NCBI RefSeq assembly: GCF_030996345.1
Contig: NZ_CP118747.1
Coordinates: forward strand, 1,796,001 to 1,860,000
Length of the DNA stretch: 64,000 bases
Direction of reading: 5' to 3'
Source of the DNA: Acidithiobacillus sp. AMEEHan
GTDB lineage: Bacteria > Pseudomonadota > Gammaproteobacteria > Acidithiobacillales > Acidithiobacillaceae
Shown: in pieces, positions 10,348 to 22,355 of the stretch
Layout of the letters: each line of letters begins with the position of its first letter
Numbering within the stretch: position 1 is the first letter of the stretch
Translations under genes and position numbers: made by a program
Notes under the pieces: model-generated
What the model saw: only the letters and a program-made list of their open reading frames with translations
Told to the model about the DNA's origin: nothing
Databases searched by the model: none

Positions 10348-10909
10348 GAGTTTGCTCCGGCTTTACCTTGGGCAGACGAGTTTGCATCTGGAGGGTGAAC
10401 TGATTTACTTCGTCACCGCCCAATTGGGCTTTGCTAATGATGTCCAGCGTGGGCTTGTCGAAAACTCCACTGGTTTCAATTTTTCGCATGAATTCGGCGA
10501 CTTGGTCGTTACCCTCGGCGTAGCCGGAAAGGGTGACGTTGTCCCCCTGTTGCTGTAGCTTGGTCAGAAATACCCCTTGTGGGGTGATGGCTGCCAGCGA
10601 GTTGAAAATCCGCACGCTGAGGTCACGTCGATCCTGAAGGGTGCTGATGATTTTTTCCCTCGCGAGCAAAGCATCTCGTTTTTTACGCAGATCGGCAATG
10701 GAGGCAATTTTTTGGTCCAGTTGCTGGGTAACCCCCTGCAGGTAGACGATTTTCTCCTGTTCTGCCTGCACACGCCCAACGAAAACCTCATAAATTCCAT
10801 AATAAATGGCTGCGGCGACTAGCAGCACAAGAAGAAGCCCGGCGAGGAAAATTTGTTGCTGTTGCTTTCTCTTGGTTTCGCGATGAGGAAGTAAGTTGAT
10901 ATAGATCAT
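10334..10909 (-). CDS. pilN: Type IV pilus inner-membrane protein PilN
   Basis: 191 residues. Starts with the PilM-binding peptide INLLPHRE, which docks into the PilM groove, then a single membrane helix at about 24-44, a coiled coil (LQGVTQQLDQKIASIADLRK) and a periplasmic ferredoxin-like domain (VTLSGYAEGNDQVAEFMR). Overlaps pilM by four bases and pilO by 14, so the five pil genes are tightly coupled. Confidence 0.94.
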   Translation of the reverse strand: MIYINLLPHRETKRKQQQQIFLAGLLLVLLVAAAIYYGIYEVFVGRVQAEQEKIVYLQGVTQQLDQKIASIADLRKKRDALLAREKIISTLQDRRDLSVRIFNSLAAITPQGVFLTKLQQQGDNVTLSGYAEGNDQVAEFMRKIETSGVFDKPTLDIISKAQLGGDEVNQFTLQMQTRLPKVKPEQTHDLG

Positions 10910-11949
10910 TCAGCAAACCTCCGAAGAGCGAGTCCGCAGGCTACCGCCATGGAAGAACCTTCGCTGCGCAAAAAACGCTCGTTCACGGCCGACCCGATGG
11001 CCATCCCGGCGAACGGGTCGGGAGTCTCAATCGGCAAGGAGGCGAGCTGTTTTGTGATACCCGCCAGATTGGCACCCGGGCCGAAAAGCGCGATCTTTCG
11101 CAAATTCACATCGGGTAAGCTGGCTTGAAAAAAATCCAGAGCACGCAGGAGTTCCCGACCGAGTTCGGCGACAAATGGGGCTAGCACGTCCTTTTCATAT
11201 TCTTGGGGTAAGCCGCCGAACCGTTGCATCCGCATGGCATCTTCCCGGGTCAGGCCAAAATGCTGCGAAATTCTCTCCGTCAGTTTCGCCGTGCCAAAAT
11301 TGTGGTCGCGAGAATAGATCGGTTGGGAGCTCTCGAAAACATGCACCCCGGTCGCGTTGGTGCCGATCTCGATGAGGACGACGCCTCCCTTTTCGCTACT
11401 GATTTGGGGTTGTAGATGATTGATCAGGGTCCATAGGGAAAATTGCCGTACATCGAGAATGCTGGGCTTGAGGCTGGCGCCTTCCAGTATGGCGGAAATG
11501 TCTTCCACATGATCTTTTTTGCTGGCGATAAGGAGTATCTGCTGATATCCCTTCCGTTCTGGATCCGGCCCCAGCGCGGCGAAGTCAAAATTGACCTGCT
11601 CCATGGGGAAGGGAATGTACTGTTGACCCTCGTAGCGAATCTGGTCCTCGATGACGTCATCGCGCATTCCCGATGGTAGAGAGATAATTTTGACGATGGC
11701 GTTGTTGGAAGGTAATGCTGTTGCAGTCCTTTTGGCGCGGATGCGTGATCGCTGCAGAATCGTGCGGATGGCGCTGCTGCTGGACTCCAGTTCCCGCCCA
11801 TTTGGCTCTGTGGCCGGGTCGTTCGGGATCGTCTCACTGTCGGCATGGGTAACGGACAACTGCCCCCGACTGGAAGACAGCTCTACAAGTTTCACTGCAT
11901 CCAGTCCAATATCCAGACCGAGCAGCGGGGGACGGGGCATGCGCAGCAT
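10906..11949 (-). CDS. pilM: Type IV pilus ATPase-fold protein PilM
   Basis: Cytoplasmic actin-like/FtsA-like protein that recruits PilN. 347 residues; N-terminal nucleotide-binding strand LLGLDIGLDAVKLVEL, later GVVLIEIGTNATGVHVF and the phosphate-2 region ALFGPGANLAGI. First gene of the pilMNOPQ-aroKB-thyX-dgt run; the promoter should lie in the 215 bases between it and tadA, which is transcribed divergently. Start supported by GGTGAGG upstream. Confidence 0.94.
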   Translation of the reverse strand: MLRMPRPPLLGLDIGLDAVKLVELSSSRGQLSVTHADSETIPNDPATEPNGRELESSSSAIRTILQRSRIRAKRTATALPSNNAIVKIISLPSGMRDDVIEDQIRYEGQQYIPFPMEQVNFDFAALGPDPERKGYQQILLIASKKDHVEDISAILEGASLKPSILDVRQFSLWTLINHLQPQISSEKGGVVLIEIGTNATGVHVFESSQPIYSRDHNFGTAKLTERISQHFGLTREDAMRMQRFGGLPQEYEKDVLAPFVAELGRELLRALDFFQASLPDVNLRKIALFGPGANLAGITKQLASLPIETPDPFAGMAIGSAVNERFLRSEGSSMAVACGLALRRFAE

Positions 11950-12158
11950 GTTTTCCTCACCTTGGTGCGTAATGAATCGCTATGCTGTTCCCAAGCAAGC
12001 GAGCGTCTACTTTTTGCAACTTGCCCGGAAAATTAGCAGCATTCCGCATCCTGTCAAGGCGCGCGAGGAAAAATCTCTGGGCGGTCGTCAACCTAGAATT
12101 TGGTGCCACCGGGCAATGCCGCTAGACTGGTAGTCCCGATCGAACGGGTAAATGGTAG

Positions 12159-13056
<898 letters not shown>

Positions 13057-13060
<4 letters not shown>

Positions 13061-13497
13061 AGGATTTTGCCAGCATATATGGAGGGATGCTCTGGGCGAT
13101 TCGCGACTGGGCACAATGGGATGCCTTGGTTGCCAAGCTACAGGCAGAGGCAGACGACGCCTGGTTTGTCTACTTCGTGGGCCAGGACCTGCCGACCGCC
13201 CCGCTGCCAGCTGAGACTTTTCGCCGGGTACTTGCGGAAATCGACATTCTTTTGCACCACGATCACCGCGAGCGCTACCTCGGGATCGTCTATGTGGATG
13301 ATCGCGAGCATCCCAATCTACTCAAGATCTACGACCCCAACAACCTCGGTGCCTCGTGTGGCAGTAGCGGCAAACTGATACCGCCGGGCTGGGTGCTGTC
13401 GCGCATGCCACCGGAGCATCTGCCCGGCCCGGTGATCATTCCTGAAGGAAGACTGCGTTGGTGGCGAGAATTGTTTGACGGGCAGCGAGGTGCATGA
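13057..13497 (+). CDS. Conserved protein of unknown function
   Basis: 146 residues, no signal peptide or membrane segment. I do not recognise a named domain. The protein is acidic and Trp-rich, with a central strand pair YLGIVYVDDREHPNLLKIYD followed by NNLGASCGSSGKLIPPGW, which looks like a conserved core with a single Cys. It sits between yjbQ and the mutS2-like gene with ATGA overlaps on both sides, so it is certainly translated with them. A soluble alpha/beta protein is all that can be inferred. Confidence 0.75.
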
Positions 13498-15035
13498 TGG
13501 AGGGCGACTGGAAGTTGCTGGATTTTGAGGGGATTCGACGGCTGCTCGAGAAACTTTCTGCCACGCCCATGGGCGCTGATGCCGCCCGGAACCTGGCCCC
13601 GGCACCTTCGGTGGCAGCGGCCAGACAGCTGCAGGAGGCGATTACCGCAGCACGCTTCGGCCTGGAATCGGGCGCCGGCCCAGTATTGCCGGAGCTGCCG
13701 GATCCGCGTCCGGCCTTGCGGCAGGCGGCGACCCCAGGAGCAGCGCTTTCCGGCCAGGCATTCCGTAACTTGCATCGGATTCTGCGCGTCGGGCAGGAGT
13801 TACGTGCCTTTGTCGAAGCGCGGCCGACGCTTCTGCCGCTGGGAGCGCAGGTCCTCGATGCCGCGGGTTCCTTGATCGATGCCATTGATGCCATGTTGTT
13901 GCCCAATGGTTCGGTTCGCGAGGATGCCAATGCCACCTTGCGCCGCCTGCATGCGGAACTCAAGCAAGAGAGAGAGGCCGTGCAGCGGCAGATCCAGCCG
14001 CACCTGCGTGGCGGAGGCAAGGCGCACTGGGCTGGACAGCGCCTGTCGGTGCATTTGCCCGATGGCGCGCGGGAAGAGATCCGTGGGGTACGCCGGGGAG
14101 CGGGGCCTGGAGGACACGGCACGGTGGTCGAGCCGATGGAGCTGGTAGCGCTCAACAACCATCTGGAGAAGATCTCCGGCACGATCGAACAGGAAAATCA
14201 GACTGTGCTGCGGGCCCTTACCGATCAGGTGCGTGCGCTTCTGCCAGCGCTGCAGAAATTGGTGGACGCTCTGACCTGGCTCGATCTGGCCATTGCTGGA
14301 GCGCAGCTTTCTCTGCACCTGCAGGCGCAGGCGGCGGAATTGGTGGAAGAGCCTGTTTTGCAGTTCGAGGGTGCCGTGCATCCGCAACTCTGGCTGGCGC
14401 ACGTGGATCATCGAGGGCCTAAGCCGAAGCCTCTGTCAGTGCGCATCGATGCCGAGAATCCCATTCTCGTGGTGACCGGTCCGAACACCGGCGGCAAGAG
14501 CGTCTCTTTGAAAACCGTGGGGTTGCTCACGGTGATGGCGCAGTGCGGTTTGCATGTGCCGGTTTCCGGACGGGCGGTCGTCGGACGTTTCAGCAAGATT
14601 TTTGTCGATATGGGAGACCCGCAAAGTATGGCCTTTGCCCTCTCTACTTTTTCCGGTCATATCGAGATGTTGAAAAAACTTTTGGCGGAGGCGGACGCGT
14701 CTACCCTCATCTTGCTCGACGAACTGGGTACTGGCACTGATCCGGAAGAGGGTGCGGCCATGGCAATGGCGGTCTTGGACGAATTGGCGCGGCGCGGGGT
14801 GCGCGGTATGGTGACCACGCATCTGACACCCATCAAGAGCTTTGCGGCTGAGCATCCAGCCTTGCAAAACGCCTCCATGCGCTTTGATCACGAGCGCTTG
14901 GAGCCTACTTATGAGCTCGAAATTGGTGTTCCTGGAAAATCTTTGGGCTTGTTGATTGCGGAGAAATCTGGTTTGCCCGAGGATTTGGTGCGGGAGGCGC
15001 GTGGCTATCTCGATCGTCTCCACCAGGGTGCATAG
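13494..15035 (+). CDS. MutS2-like ATPase lacking the Smr domain
   Basis: 513 residues. ABC-type ATPase of MutS proteins: Walker A GPNTGGKSVSLKT, a signature region FALSTFSGHIEML, Walker B TLILLDELGTGTDPEEG and the H-loop VTTHLTPIKSF. The N-terminal core, lever and clamp helices follow MutS2, not MutS1 (no mismatch-binding domain). Family members normally run to about 780 residues with a C-terminal Smr nuclease domain; this one ends at YLDRLHQGA just after the ATPase. MutS2 proteins act in recombination control or ribosome rescue; which applies here is unknown. Confidence 0.85.
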   Translation: MMEGDWKLLDFEGIRRLLEKLSATPMGADAARNLAPAPSVAAARQLQEAITAARFGLESGAGPVLPELPDPRPALRQAATPGAALSGQAFRNLHRILRVGQELRAFVEARPTLLPLGAQVLDAAGSLIDAIDAMLLPNGSVREDANATLRRLHAELKQEREAVQRQIQPHLRGGGKAHWAGQRLSVHLPDGAREEIRGVRRGAGPGGHGTVVEPMELVALNNHLEKISGTIEQENQTVLRALTDQVRALLPALQKLVDALTWLDLAIAGAQLSLHLQAQAAELVEEPVLQFEGAVHPQLWLAHVDHRGPKPKPLSVRIDAENPILVVTGPNTGGKSVSLKTVGLLTVMAQCGLHVPVSGRAVVGRFSKIFVDMGDPQSMAFALSTFSGHIEMLKKLLAEADASTLILLDELGTGTDPEEGAAMAMAVLDELARRGVRGMVTTHLTPIKSFAAEHPALQNASMRFDHERLEPTYELEIGVPGKSLGLLIAEKSGLPEDLVREARGYLDRLHQGA

Positions 15036-15067
15036 AGGAAGATACGGTTTCGCCAAGGCATTTTTAT

Positions 15068-15096
15068 TTGACGCTGTGGTCAAAACTGCATAGCGT
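15068..15096 (+). promoter_or_regulatory. Possible sigma-70 promoter of ilvBHC
   Basis: TTGACG, a 17-base spacer, then TAGCGT, about 38 bases before the ilvB ATG. The -35 fits well and the -10 only moderately. No leader peptide or attenuator hairpin was seen between mutS2-like and ilvB. Confidence 0.4.
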
Positions 15097-15133
15097 TGAG
15101 CGCAGTATGTTGATCTTGTGAGGAGCCTTGACC

Positions 15134-16879
15134 ATGTCTGCCCCCAACCAGACCCGTGAACGCACGATTTCTTCTGCTGTGACCGAAGAACTTAGCGGCG
15201 CTGAGATTGTCGTACGCGCCCTGCGTGACGAGGGCGTGGAGACGGTATTCGGCTACCCCGGTGGCGCCGTCCTCTATATCTATGATGAGTTGGACAAGCA
15301 GGATGCCGTGCAGCATGTCCTGGTCCGCCACGAGCAGGCGGCGGTGCATGCGGCAGACGCCTATTCGCGCAGTACCGGCAAGGTTGGTGTGGCCCTGGTC
15401 ACCAGTGGTCCGGGTGCCACCAACGCGGTCACCGGCATTGCGACGGCGTATATGGACTCTATCCCTTTGGTTGTTATCACTGGGCAAGTTCCCGTGGCGT
15501 TGATTGGTAACGATGCCTTCCAGGAAGTGGATACCGTCGGTATTACCCGTCCCTGCACCAAGCACAATTTTCTGGTGCGCGACGTCAACGAGCTGGCCCA
15601 GACCATCAAGACGGCCTTCTATCTGGCGGCTTCCGGGCGGCCGGGGCCGGTGCTCATCGATATCCCCAAGGATGTCACCGCCAAGCGCTGCCGCTATGAG
15701 TATCCGGAAAAGGTGCAGTTACGCTCCTACAAGCCGACGGTGAAAGGGCACTCTGGTCAATTGCGCAAGGCGCTGCAGCTCGTTGCCGCGGCGGAACGCC
15801 CGCTGTTTTACACGGGTGGCGGTGTCATTCTTTCAGATAGCGCGGACGAGCTCACCCACCTGGTGCGCCGTTGTAACGCGCCCATCACCAATACCCTGAT
15901 GGGTTTGGGTGGCTATCCGGCCTCGGATCGGCAGTTTCTCGGTATGCTGGGTATGCACGGCACCTACGAGGCGAACATGGCAGTGCAGCACTGTGACGTC
16001 CTGATCGCCCTGGGTGCCCGCTTCGATGACCGGGTGACCGGCAATCTCAGCCACTTCGCCCCGCACGCCAAGATCATTCACGTGGATGTCGATCCCGCGT
16101 CCATTTCCAAGAATGTGAAGGTCGATGTGCCGGTGGTTGGTGATCTGCGTTCGGTATTGCGCGAGATGAATGAGCTGGCGGAGGAAATGGGCCTTGGCGG
16201 AGGCTCGGAAGAGTTGGCGCGCTGGTGGGCGCAGATCGAAGAATGGCGCCAGCGCGATTGCCTGCACTACCAGCAGGAGGGCAATATCATCAAGCCGCAA
16301 TACGTCATCCAGAAGCTTTACGAGCTCACCGGGGGGGATGCCATTGTCACCTCCGATGTCGGTCAGCACCAGATGTGGGCGGCACAGTTCTATGGTTTTG
16401 ACCGTCCGCGGCGCTGGATCAACAGTGGGGGGCTGGGCACCATGGGCTTTGGTCTGCCAGCCGCGATGGGTGCGCAGATGGCCGAGCCGCAGAGCACAGT
16501 CGTTTGCGTGACGGGGGAAGGCAGCATCCAGATGAACATTCAGGAGCTCTCCACCTGCCAGCAATATAAGCTTCCCATCAAGGTCGCCTGCCTCAATAAC
16601 GGTTACTTGGGCATGGTGCGGCAGTGGCAGGAATTTTTCTACGAAGAGCGCTACGCCTCCAGTTACATGGACGCGCTGCCGGACTTTGTGAAACTGGCCG
16701 AGGCCTATGGTCACATTGGTCTGCGCGCGGAAAAACCCGCCGACGTCGAGCCCGTGATTCGCGAGGCCCTGCGTCTCAAGGACCGCATGGTCTTCATGGA
16801 CTTTCTCGTCGATCGCACCGAGAATGTGTATCCCATGGTGCCGGCGGGAGCCGCGCTGTCTGACATGATTTTGGTATAA
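15134..16879 (+). CDS. ilvB: Acetolactate synthase, large (catalytic) subunit
   Basis: First common step of valine, leucine and isoleucine synthesis: ThDP-, FAD- and Mg-dependent condensation of pyruvate. 581 residues from the ATG at 15134, chosen because AGGAG lies eight bases upstream (an in-frame TTG two codons earlier is less likely). Catalytic Glu in VRHEQAAVHAAD; ThDP/Mg motif GEGSIQMNIQELSTCQQYKLP with NNGYLGMVRQWQ. Followed after three bases by ilvH. Confidence 0.97.
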   Translation: MSAPNQTRERTISSAVTEELSGAEIVVRALRDEGVETVFGYPGGAVLYIYDELDKQDAVQHVLVRHEQAAVHAADAYSRSTGKVGVALVTSGPGATNAVTGIATAYMDSIPLVVITGQVPVALIGNDAFQEVDTVGITRPCTKHNFLVRDVNELAQTIKTAFYLAASGRPGPVLIDIPKDVTAKRCRYEYPEKVQLRSYKPTVKGHSGQLRKALQLVAAAERPLFYTGGGVILSDSADELTHLVRRCNAPITNTLMGLGGYPASDRQFLGMLGMHGTYEANMAVQHCDVLIALGARFDDRVTGNLSHFAPHAKIIHVDVDPASISKNVKVDVPVVGDLRSVLREMNELAEEMGLGGGSEELARWWAQIEEWRQRDCLHYQQEGNIIKPQYVIQKLYELTGGDAIVTSDVGQHQMWAAQFYGFDRPRRWINSGGLGTMGFGLPAAMGAQMAEPQSTVVCVTGEGSIQMNIQELSTCQQYKLPIKVACLNNGYLGMVRQWQEFFYEERYASSYMDALPDFVKLAEAYGHIGLRAEKPADVEPVIREALRLKDRMVFMDFLVDRTENVYPMVPAGAALSDMILV

Positions 16880-16882
16880 CGC

Positions 16883-18441
<1,559 letters not shown>

Positions 18442-18511
18442 TTCCATCACTGGGGCAGTTCTCTGGGCAGGAGCGCTTCCCCAAGCCTTGACGACTTGCT
18501 AGCCTTGCGCA

Positions 18512-19174
18512 ATGTCGAATCCTAGCTACCCGTATACTGTGCTGGCGCGTGAAGGGTGGCCCTTCATTGCCTTGTTCCTTCTGCTCACCGTCTTGGCAGG
18601 TATCTTTGCGCCCTGGTGGGCGGGTATTCCTTTTTTTCTCCTTTTTCTTTTTAGTGTGCAGTTTTTTCGTGACCCTGCTCGAGCCCTCCCCGCAGCGCTC
18701 GCCGGTGGAATCCTTTGCCCGGCCGACGGTCGCGTCATCGCCATCGAAATGGTGGAGGATCCCTATCTGCAGCGGCAGGCCCTGAAGATCAGCATCTTCA
18801 TGAATGTCTTCGACGTGCACGTCAATCGCCTGCCCATTGGTGGCACCGTACAGCAACGTTGGTATTTCCCCGGTAAGTTTTTCAATGCCGCGCTGGACAA
18901 AGCCTCTCTGGAGAATGAACGGAATGCTCTGTGGCTGCGCACGGAAGACGGGCAGGATGTAACAGTGGTCCAGGTGGCCGGGCTCGTGGCACGACGCATC
19001 CTCTGTTACGTGCGGCCAGAGGAGCAGGTCGGCACCGGCCAACGCTTCGGCTTCATTCGCTTTGGCTCGCGGGTGGATACCTATCTGCCGCTCAGCGCGC
19101 AGGCATTGGTCCATCTGGGGCAACGGGTGCGCTCTGGCGCCGAGTGGATCGCGCAACTGGAGCAGGGCGGATGA
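18512..19174 (+). CDS. psd: Phosphatidylserine decarboxylase proenzyme (short type)
   Basis: Makes phosphatidylethanolamine. 220 residues, the short membrane-anchored class. Two hydrophobic helices at about 19-52, then FFRDPARALP, CPADGRVI and the conserved FMNVFDVHVNRLP. The self-cleavage site that creates the pyruvoyl Ser is in RFGSRVD near the C-terminus. No strong ribosome site precedes the ATG. Its stop overlaps pssA by ATGA, pairing the two steps from CDP-diacylglycerol to phosphatidylethanolamine. The ilvC-psd-pssA order is common in beta/gamma-proteobacteria. Confidence 0.95.
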   Translation: MSNPSYPYTVLAREGWPFIALFLLLTVLAGIFAPWWAGIPFFLLFLFSVQFFRDPARALPAALAGGILCPADGRVIAIEMVEDPYLQRQALKISIFMNVFDVHVNRLPIGGTVQQRWYFPGKFFNAALDKASLENERNALWLRTEDGQDVTVVQVAGLVARRILCYVRPEEQVGTGQRFGFIRFGSRVDTYLPLSAQALVHLGQRVRSGAEWIAQLEQGG

Positions 19175-19914
19175 ATAGACGCTATCCACGTCGGGGAGTC
19201 TATCTACTCCCCAATCTCTTTACCACGGCCAGCCTGTTTGCCGGATTCTATTCCATCGTGGCCTCGATTCACGGCCATTTTCGTGTGGCGGCGATCGTCA
19301 TTTTCATTGCCATGATCCTGGATGGACTGGACGGGCGCGTAGCACGTATGACGGGCACGCAAAGTGCGTTTGGCGCCGAGTATGACTCCCTGGCCGATGT
19401 GATTGCCTTTGGTATCGCCCCCTCGTTGTTGACCCTCCTCTGGGGACTGCAGGATTTTGGCAAGTTTGGCTGGTTGGGCGCGTTCGTCTTTACCGCCTGC
19501 GGAGCGCTGCGCTTGGCGCGTTTCAATAGCCAGGCACACAGCAGCTCCAAGCGCTACTTTCAGGGTCTACCCATCCCAACAGCGGCAACGGTCCTGGCCA
19601 GTCTGGTGTGGGTGGCAGTGGGCGAAGGGTATCCCTGGCTCACGGAAATTGCCCAATATCTGGCCTTGGCTCTGGTGTATCTGCTGGGATTACTGATGGT
19701 AAGCAATATCCGCTACCGGAGTTTCAAAGATATCGACTTGCACGGGCGCATGCCCTTTGCCCTGGCGATCAGCGTGGTCCTGGTTCTGGCCGCCATTGCC
19801 GTGCATCCGCCCTTGGTGTTGTTCATCATTTCCCTGGTGTATGTGTTGATTGGCGTACTCAGCACCCTTTGGCAGCTCAGCCAGAGGCGCCGCCACCGCC
19901 GCGATCCGCGCTAA
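19171..19914 (+). CDS. pssA: CDP-diacylglycerol--serine O-phosphatidyltransferase
   Basis: Integral inner-membrane enzyme making phosphatidylserine. 247 residues from the ATG overlapping the psd stop; this start gives the standard RRGVYLLPNLFTTASLFAG opening. The CDP-alcohol phosphotransferase motif is complete: DGLDGRVAR, then G, then D in EYDSLAD. About seven membrane helices. The end overlaps by four bases the convergent DUF202-type gene. Confidence 0.95.
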   Translation: MNRRYPRRGVYLLPNLFTTASLFAGFYSIVASIHGHFRVAAIVIFIAMILDGLDGRVARMTGTQSAFGAEYDSLADVIAFGIAPSLLTLLWGLQDFGKFGWLGAFVFTACGALRLARFNSQAHSSSKRYFQGLPIPTAATVLASLVWVAVGEGYPWLTEIAQYLALALVYLLGLLMVSNIRYRSFKDIDLHGRMPFALAISVVLVLAAIAVHPPLVLFIISLVYVLIGVLSTLWQLSQRRRHRRDPR

Positions 19915-20564
19915 GGGGAGACCCGCACGATCATATAGGCAAGTACCGCTGTCACGGTAAACAGGATCAGTCCATATAGCGCGTACAGCCATTTATGAAT
20001 GTGGTATTGCCCCTGATCCACTTTTTTGACCGTACGTATGAAGTTGATGCCACCAATCACCAGGTTGCTGACGCCGAGGACGATGAAGATAATTCCCATC
20101 CCAGAGAATCCCTCGCCAGCGCTGAGTTTGGTGTGCAGCATCGCCGATAATTGTTCGAGAAAAAAATCGAATTTCTCAATTACAAAACCAAAGGCAATCA
20201 GACCAATGCCCGTGCGCACCCACGCGAGAAAGGTACGTTCGGCGGCCATGTAAATGCGTGGGTCGATGATTTCTTTTTCCGACACGGTAATTCCTTTTCC
20301 AATATGATGAAGGTCGGCGAAAAACCAGAAGCCAACTACAAAAATGAGCCCCATGGGCGGCCAAATGAGCAGGCGATGCAATTCGCGAAACAGCCGCGCG
20401 TAGTTGTTCTCTCCCAAGGCGAGAAAAAGAATTTCCAGACGATAGGCGAGCAAGCCGGTGCCAATGGTGAAGAAAATCAGCTTGTAATAGCCCAGATAGG
20501 TGCGTTCCAGCGCCATATACAGGCGCGGCTCCTGGGCGGTGGGTAGATGCCGTAGCAGAATCAT
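19911..20564 (-). CDS. Membrane protein with two DUF202-like halves (copy 1)
   Basis: 217 residues, mostly hydrophobic. The second half (DPRIYMAAERTFLAWVRTGI, then helices) is a normal DUF202/YidH domain. The first half starts with a similar motif, EPRLYMALERTYLGYYKL, with its own helix pair, so the protein looks like an internal duplication in which the first unit has lost the FLAWVRT core. DUF202 function is unknown. A paralogue with the same layout lies at 26048-26704. Its own promoter should lie in or near the comM start side; comM is on the same strand upstream. Confidence 0.7.
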   Translation of the reverse strand: MILLRHLPTAQEPRLYMALERTYLGYYKLIFFTIGTGLLAYRLEILFLALGENNYARLFRELHRLLIWPPMGLIFVVGFWFFADLHHIGKGITVSEKEIIDPRIYMAAERTFLAWVRTGIGLIAFGFVIEKFDFFLEQLSAMLHTKLSAGEGFSGMGIIFIVLGVSNLVIGGINFIRTVKKVDQGQYHIHKWLYALYGLILFTVTAVLAYMIVRVSP

Positions 20565-20578
20565 GAACGCAAAGGACC

Positions 20579-22090
20579 CTATGGATGGGTCAGGGTATGG
20601 GCGAGGCGTCGATACTGCAGCGCCTCAGCCAAATGCTCCCGACGTATGGAAGTTTCCGCCGCAAGATCGGCAATGCTGCGGGCGACCCGCAGGACACGAT
20701 GATAAGCCCGCGCAGAGAAGTGCAGGCGTTCTGCCGCCAGACGCAGAAAGCCACGGGTATCCGCATCCAAGGCGCAGTGCTGGTTCAGGGCATTGCCCTG
20801 TAGCTGCGCGTTGCTACAACCTTGGCGTTGCCATTGCTGCTCGACTGCCCGACTGATGTGTTCCCGCCACAGCGCGCTGCTATCCCCGCGAGATGCCTGT
20901 TCCAGATATTCTGGCGCGAGCACCGGTACTTCCACCTGAAGATCAATACGGTCCAGAAGTGGTCCCGACAGGCGGCTGCGATATTGCTGGATTTGTGCAG
21001 GGCTGCAGCGGCAGGCCTGCAATGGATTGCCCAGATGCCCGCAGGGACAGGGATTCATTGCCGCAACCAACTGAAAACGGGCGGGAAAACGTGCGCGCTG
21101 GCGCGCACGGGCGATGTGGATTTCCCCCGTTTCCAAAGGTTCACGCAAGACTTCCAGAACGGAGCGGGAAAACTCCGGCAATTCGTCGAGAAACAGAACG
21201 CCACGATGGGCGAGGCTGATCTCCCCGGGACGCGGTTGCGAACCGCCGCCCACGAGGGCTGCGGCAGACACGCTATGGTGCGGGCTGCGATAGGGGCGGC
21301 GTCGCCAGGTGGCCGGGTCGAATAGCCCATGCAAACTGTGGATGGACGCGACTTCCAGTGCTTCCTCGTCGCGCAAAGGGGAAAGCAGGCCGGGTAGACG
21401 GGCAGCCAGCATGCTCTTGCCGGTACCCGGCGGACCGGAAAACAACAGATGGTGCCCGCCCGTGGCGGCAATGATCAGCGCACGTTTGGCCTGCTCCTGA
21501 CCACGAACGTCGGCGAGATCTCCGTCATCGATCGGCAGATCAGACGCGGCCACGTGCAGCGGCAAGTCGGGAATCGCTTCCTCACCGCGTAAAATCGCCA
21601 CTAGCTGTGCTAAACTCTGTGCTGGCAGAAGTCGGCAGTTGGCGGCCAATCGTGCCTCGCCCGTGCTTTCCCAGGGGAGGGCAAGACTGTGGCCCGCCGC
21701 TTGGGCAGCGAGTGCGCAGGCAAGGATGCCCGGAACCTTGCGCAGGCTACCGTCCAATGCCAGCTCGCCAATACATTCGAGACCGTCCAGAGCAGACTGC
21801 GGCAACTGTCCACTCGCACGGAGAATGCCGAGAGCGATGGGCAAGTCGAATCGCCCCCCCTCCTTGGGGAGGTCGGCTGGCGCGAGATTGACAATGATGC
21901 GCCGTGCAGGGAATTCCAGACCGCTGTTCTGAATGGCGGCGCGCACCCGATCGCGGGATTCTCGCACTGCCGCTTCCGGCAAACCAACGATGGCGAAAGT
22001 GGGCAAGCCCGGCCCCAAGTCGCACTCGACCAAGACCTCTGCGGCCTGAATACCCATGGGCGCGCGGCTGCGCACCAGTGCCAAAGCCAT
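20579..22090 (-). CDS. comM: YifB/ComM-family Mg-chelatase-like AAA+ ATPase
   Basis: 503 residues. N-terminal ChlI-like Lon-fold domain (VECDLGPGLPTFAIVGLPEAAVRESRDRV region), AAA+ core with Walker A GPPGTGKSMLAARLPGLL, Walker B VLFLDELPEF, and C-terminal Mg-chelatase domain (AARAYHRVLRVARSIADL). ComM is a hexameric helicase that aids branch migration during natural transformation and other recombination. Downstream of ubiK on the same strand with six bases between. Confidence 0.93.
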   Translation of the reverse strand: MALALVRSRAPMGIQAAEVLVECDLGPGLPTFAIVGLPEAAVRESRDRVRAAIQNSGLEFPARRIIVNLAPADLPKEGGRFDLPIALGILRASGQLPQSALDGLECIGELALDGSLRKVPGILACALAAQAAGHSLALPWESTGEARLAANCRLLPAQSLAQLVAILRGEEAIPDLPLHVAASDLPIDDGDLADVRGQEQAKRALIIAATGGHHLLFSGPPGTGKSMLAARLPGLLSPLRDEEALEVASIHSLHGLFDPATWRRRPYRSPHHSVSAAALVGGGSQPRPGEISLAHRGVLFLDELPEFSRSVLEVLREPLETGEIHIARARQRARFPARFQLVAAMNPCPCGHLGNPLQACRCSPAQIQQYRSRLSGPLLDRIDLQVEVPVLAPEYLEQASRGDSSALWREHISRAVEQQWQRQGCSNAQLQGNALNQHCALDADTRGFLRLAAERLHFSARAYHRVLRVARSIADLAAETSIRREHLAEALQYRRLAHTLTHP

Positions 22091-22096
22091 GCGGGC

Positions 22097-22345
22097 TCAG
22101 CCTTCGCTCTGTTCTGCTCCCTTCATTTTCTCAAGACGGGCCTCGAGGGCCGCGACCCGCGCCGCGAGACGGGTACTCAGCTCTTGCTGGATCTCGAACT
22201 CCTCGCGGGTGACCAGATCGAGACGATCCAGAGCGTTGCTGATGATGGTCTTGAGCTGCTTGTCCAGGTCTTCCTTGACCGACCCGAAGCGGGCTACCGC
22301 GTCGCCGATGGCGGCGGCAATATCGTCGGCAATTCGGTGTTGCAT
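22097..22345 (-). CDS. ubiK: Ubiquinone-biosynthesis accessory factor UbiK
   Basis: 82 residues, all helical, ending in a coiled coil (VAALEARLEKMK), the layout of UbiK/YqiC (BMFP) proteins; the central LVTREEFEIQQELSTRLAAR is diagnostic. UbiK assists the soluble Ubi complex with UbiJ in aerobic ubiquinone synthesis. It lies directly downstream of two Ubi hydroxylase genes, which supports the assignment. Confidence 0.88.
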   Translation of the reverse strand: MQHRIADDIAAAIGDAVARFGSVKEDLDKQLKTIISNALDRLDLVTREEFEIQQELSTRLAARVAALEARLEKMKGAEQSEG

Positions 22346-22355
22346 CGTGCTCTCC

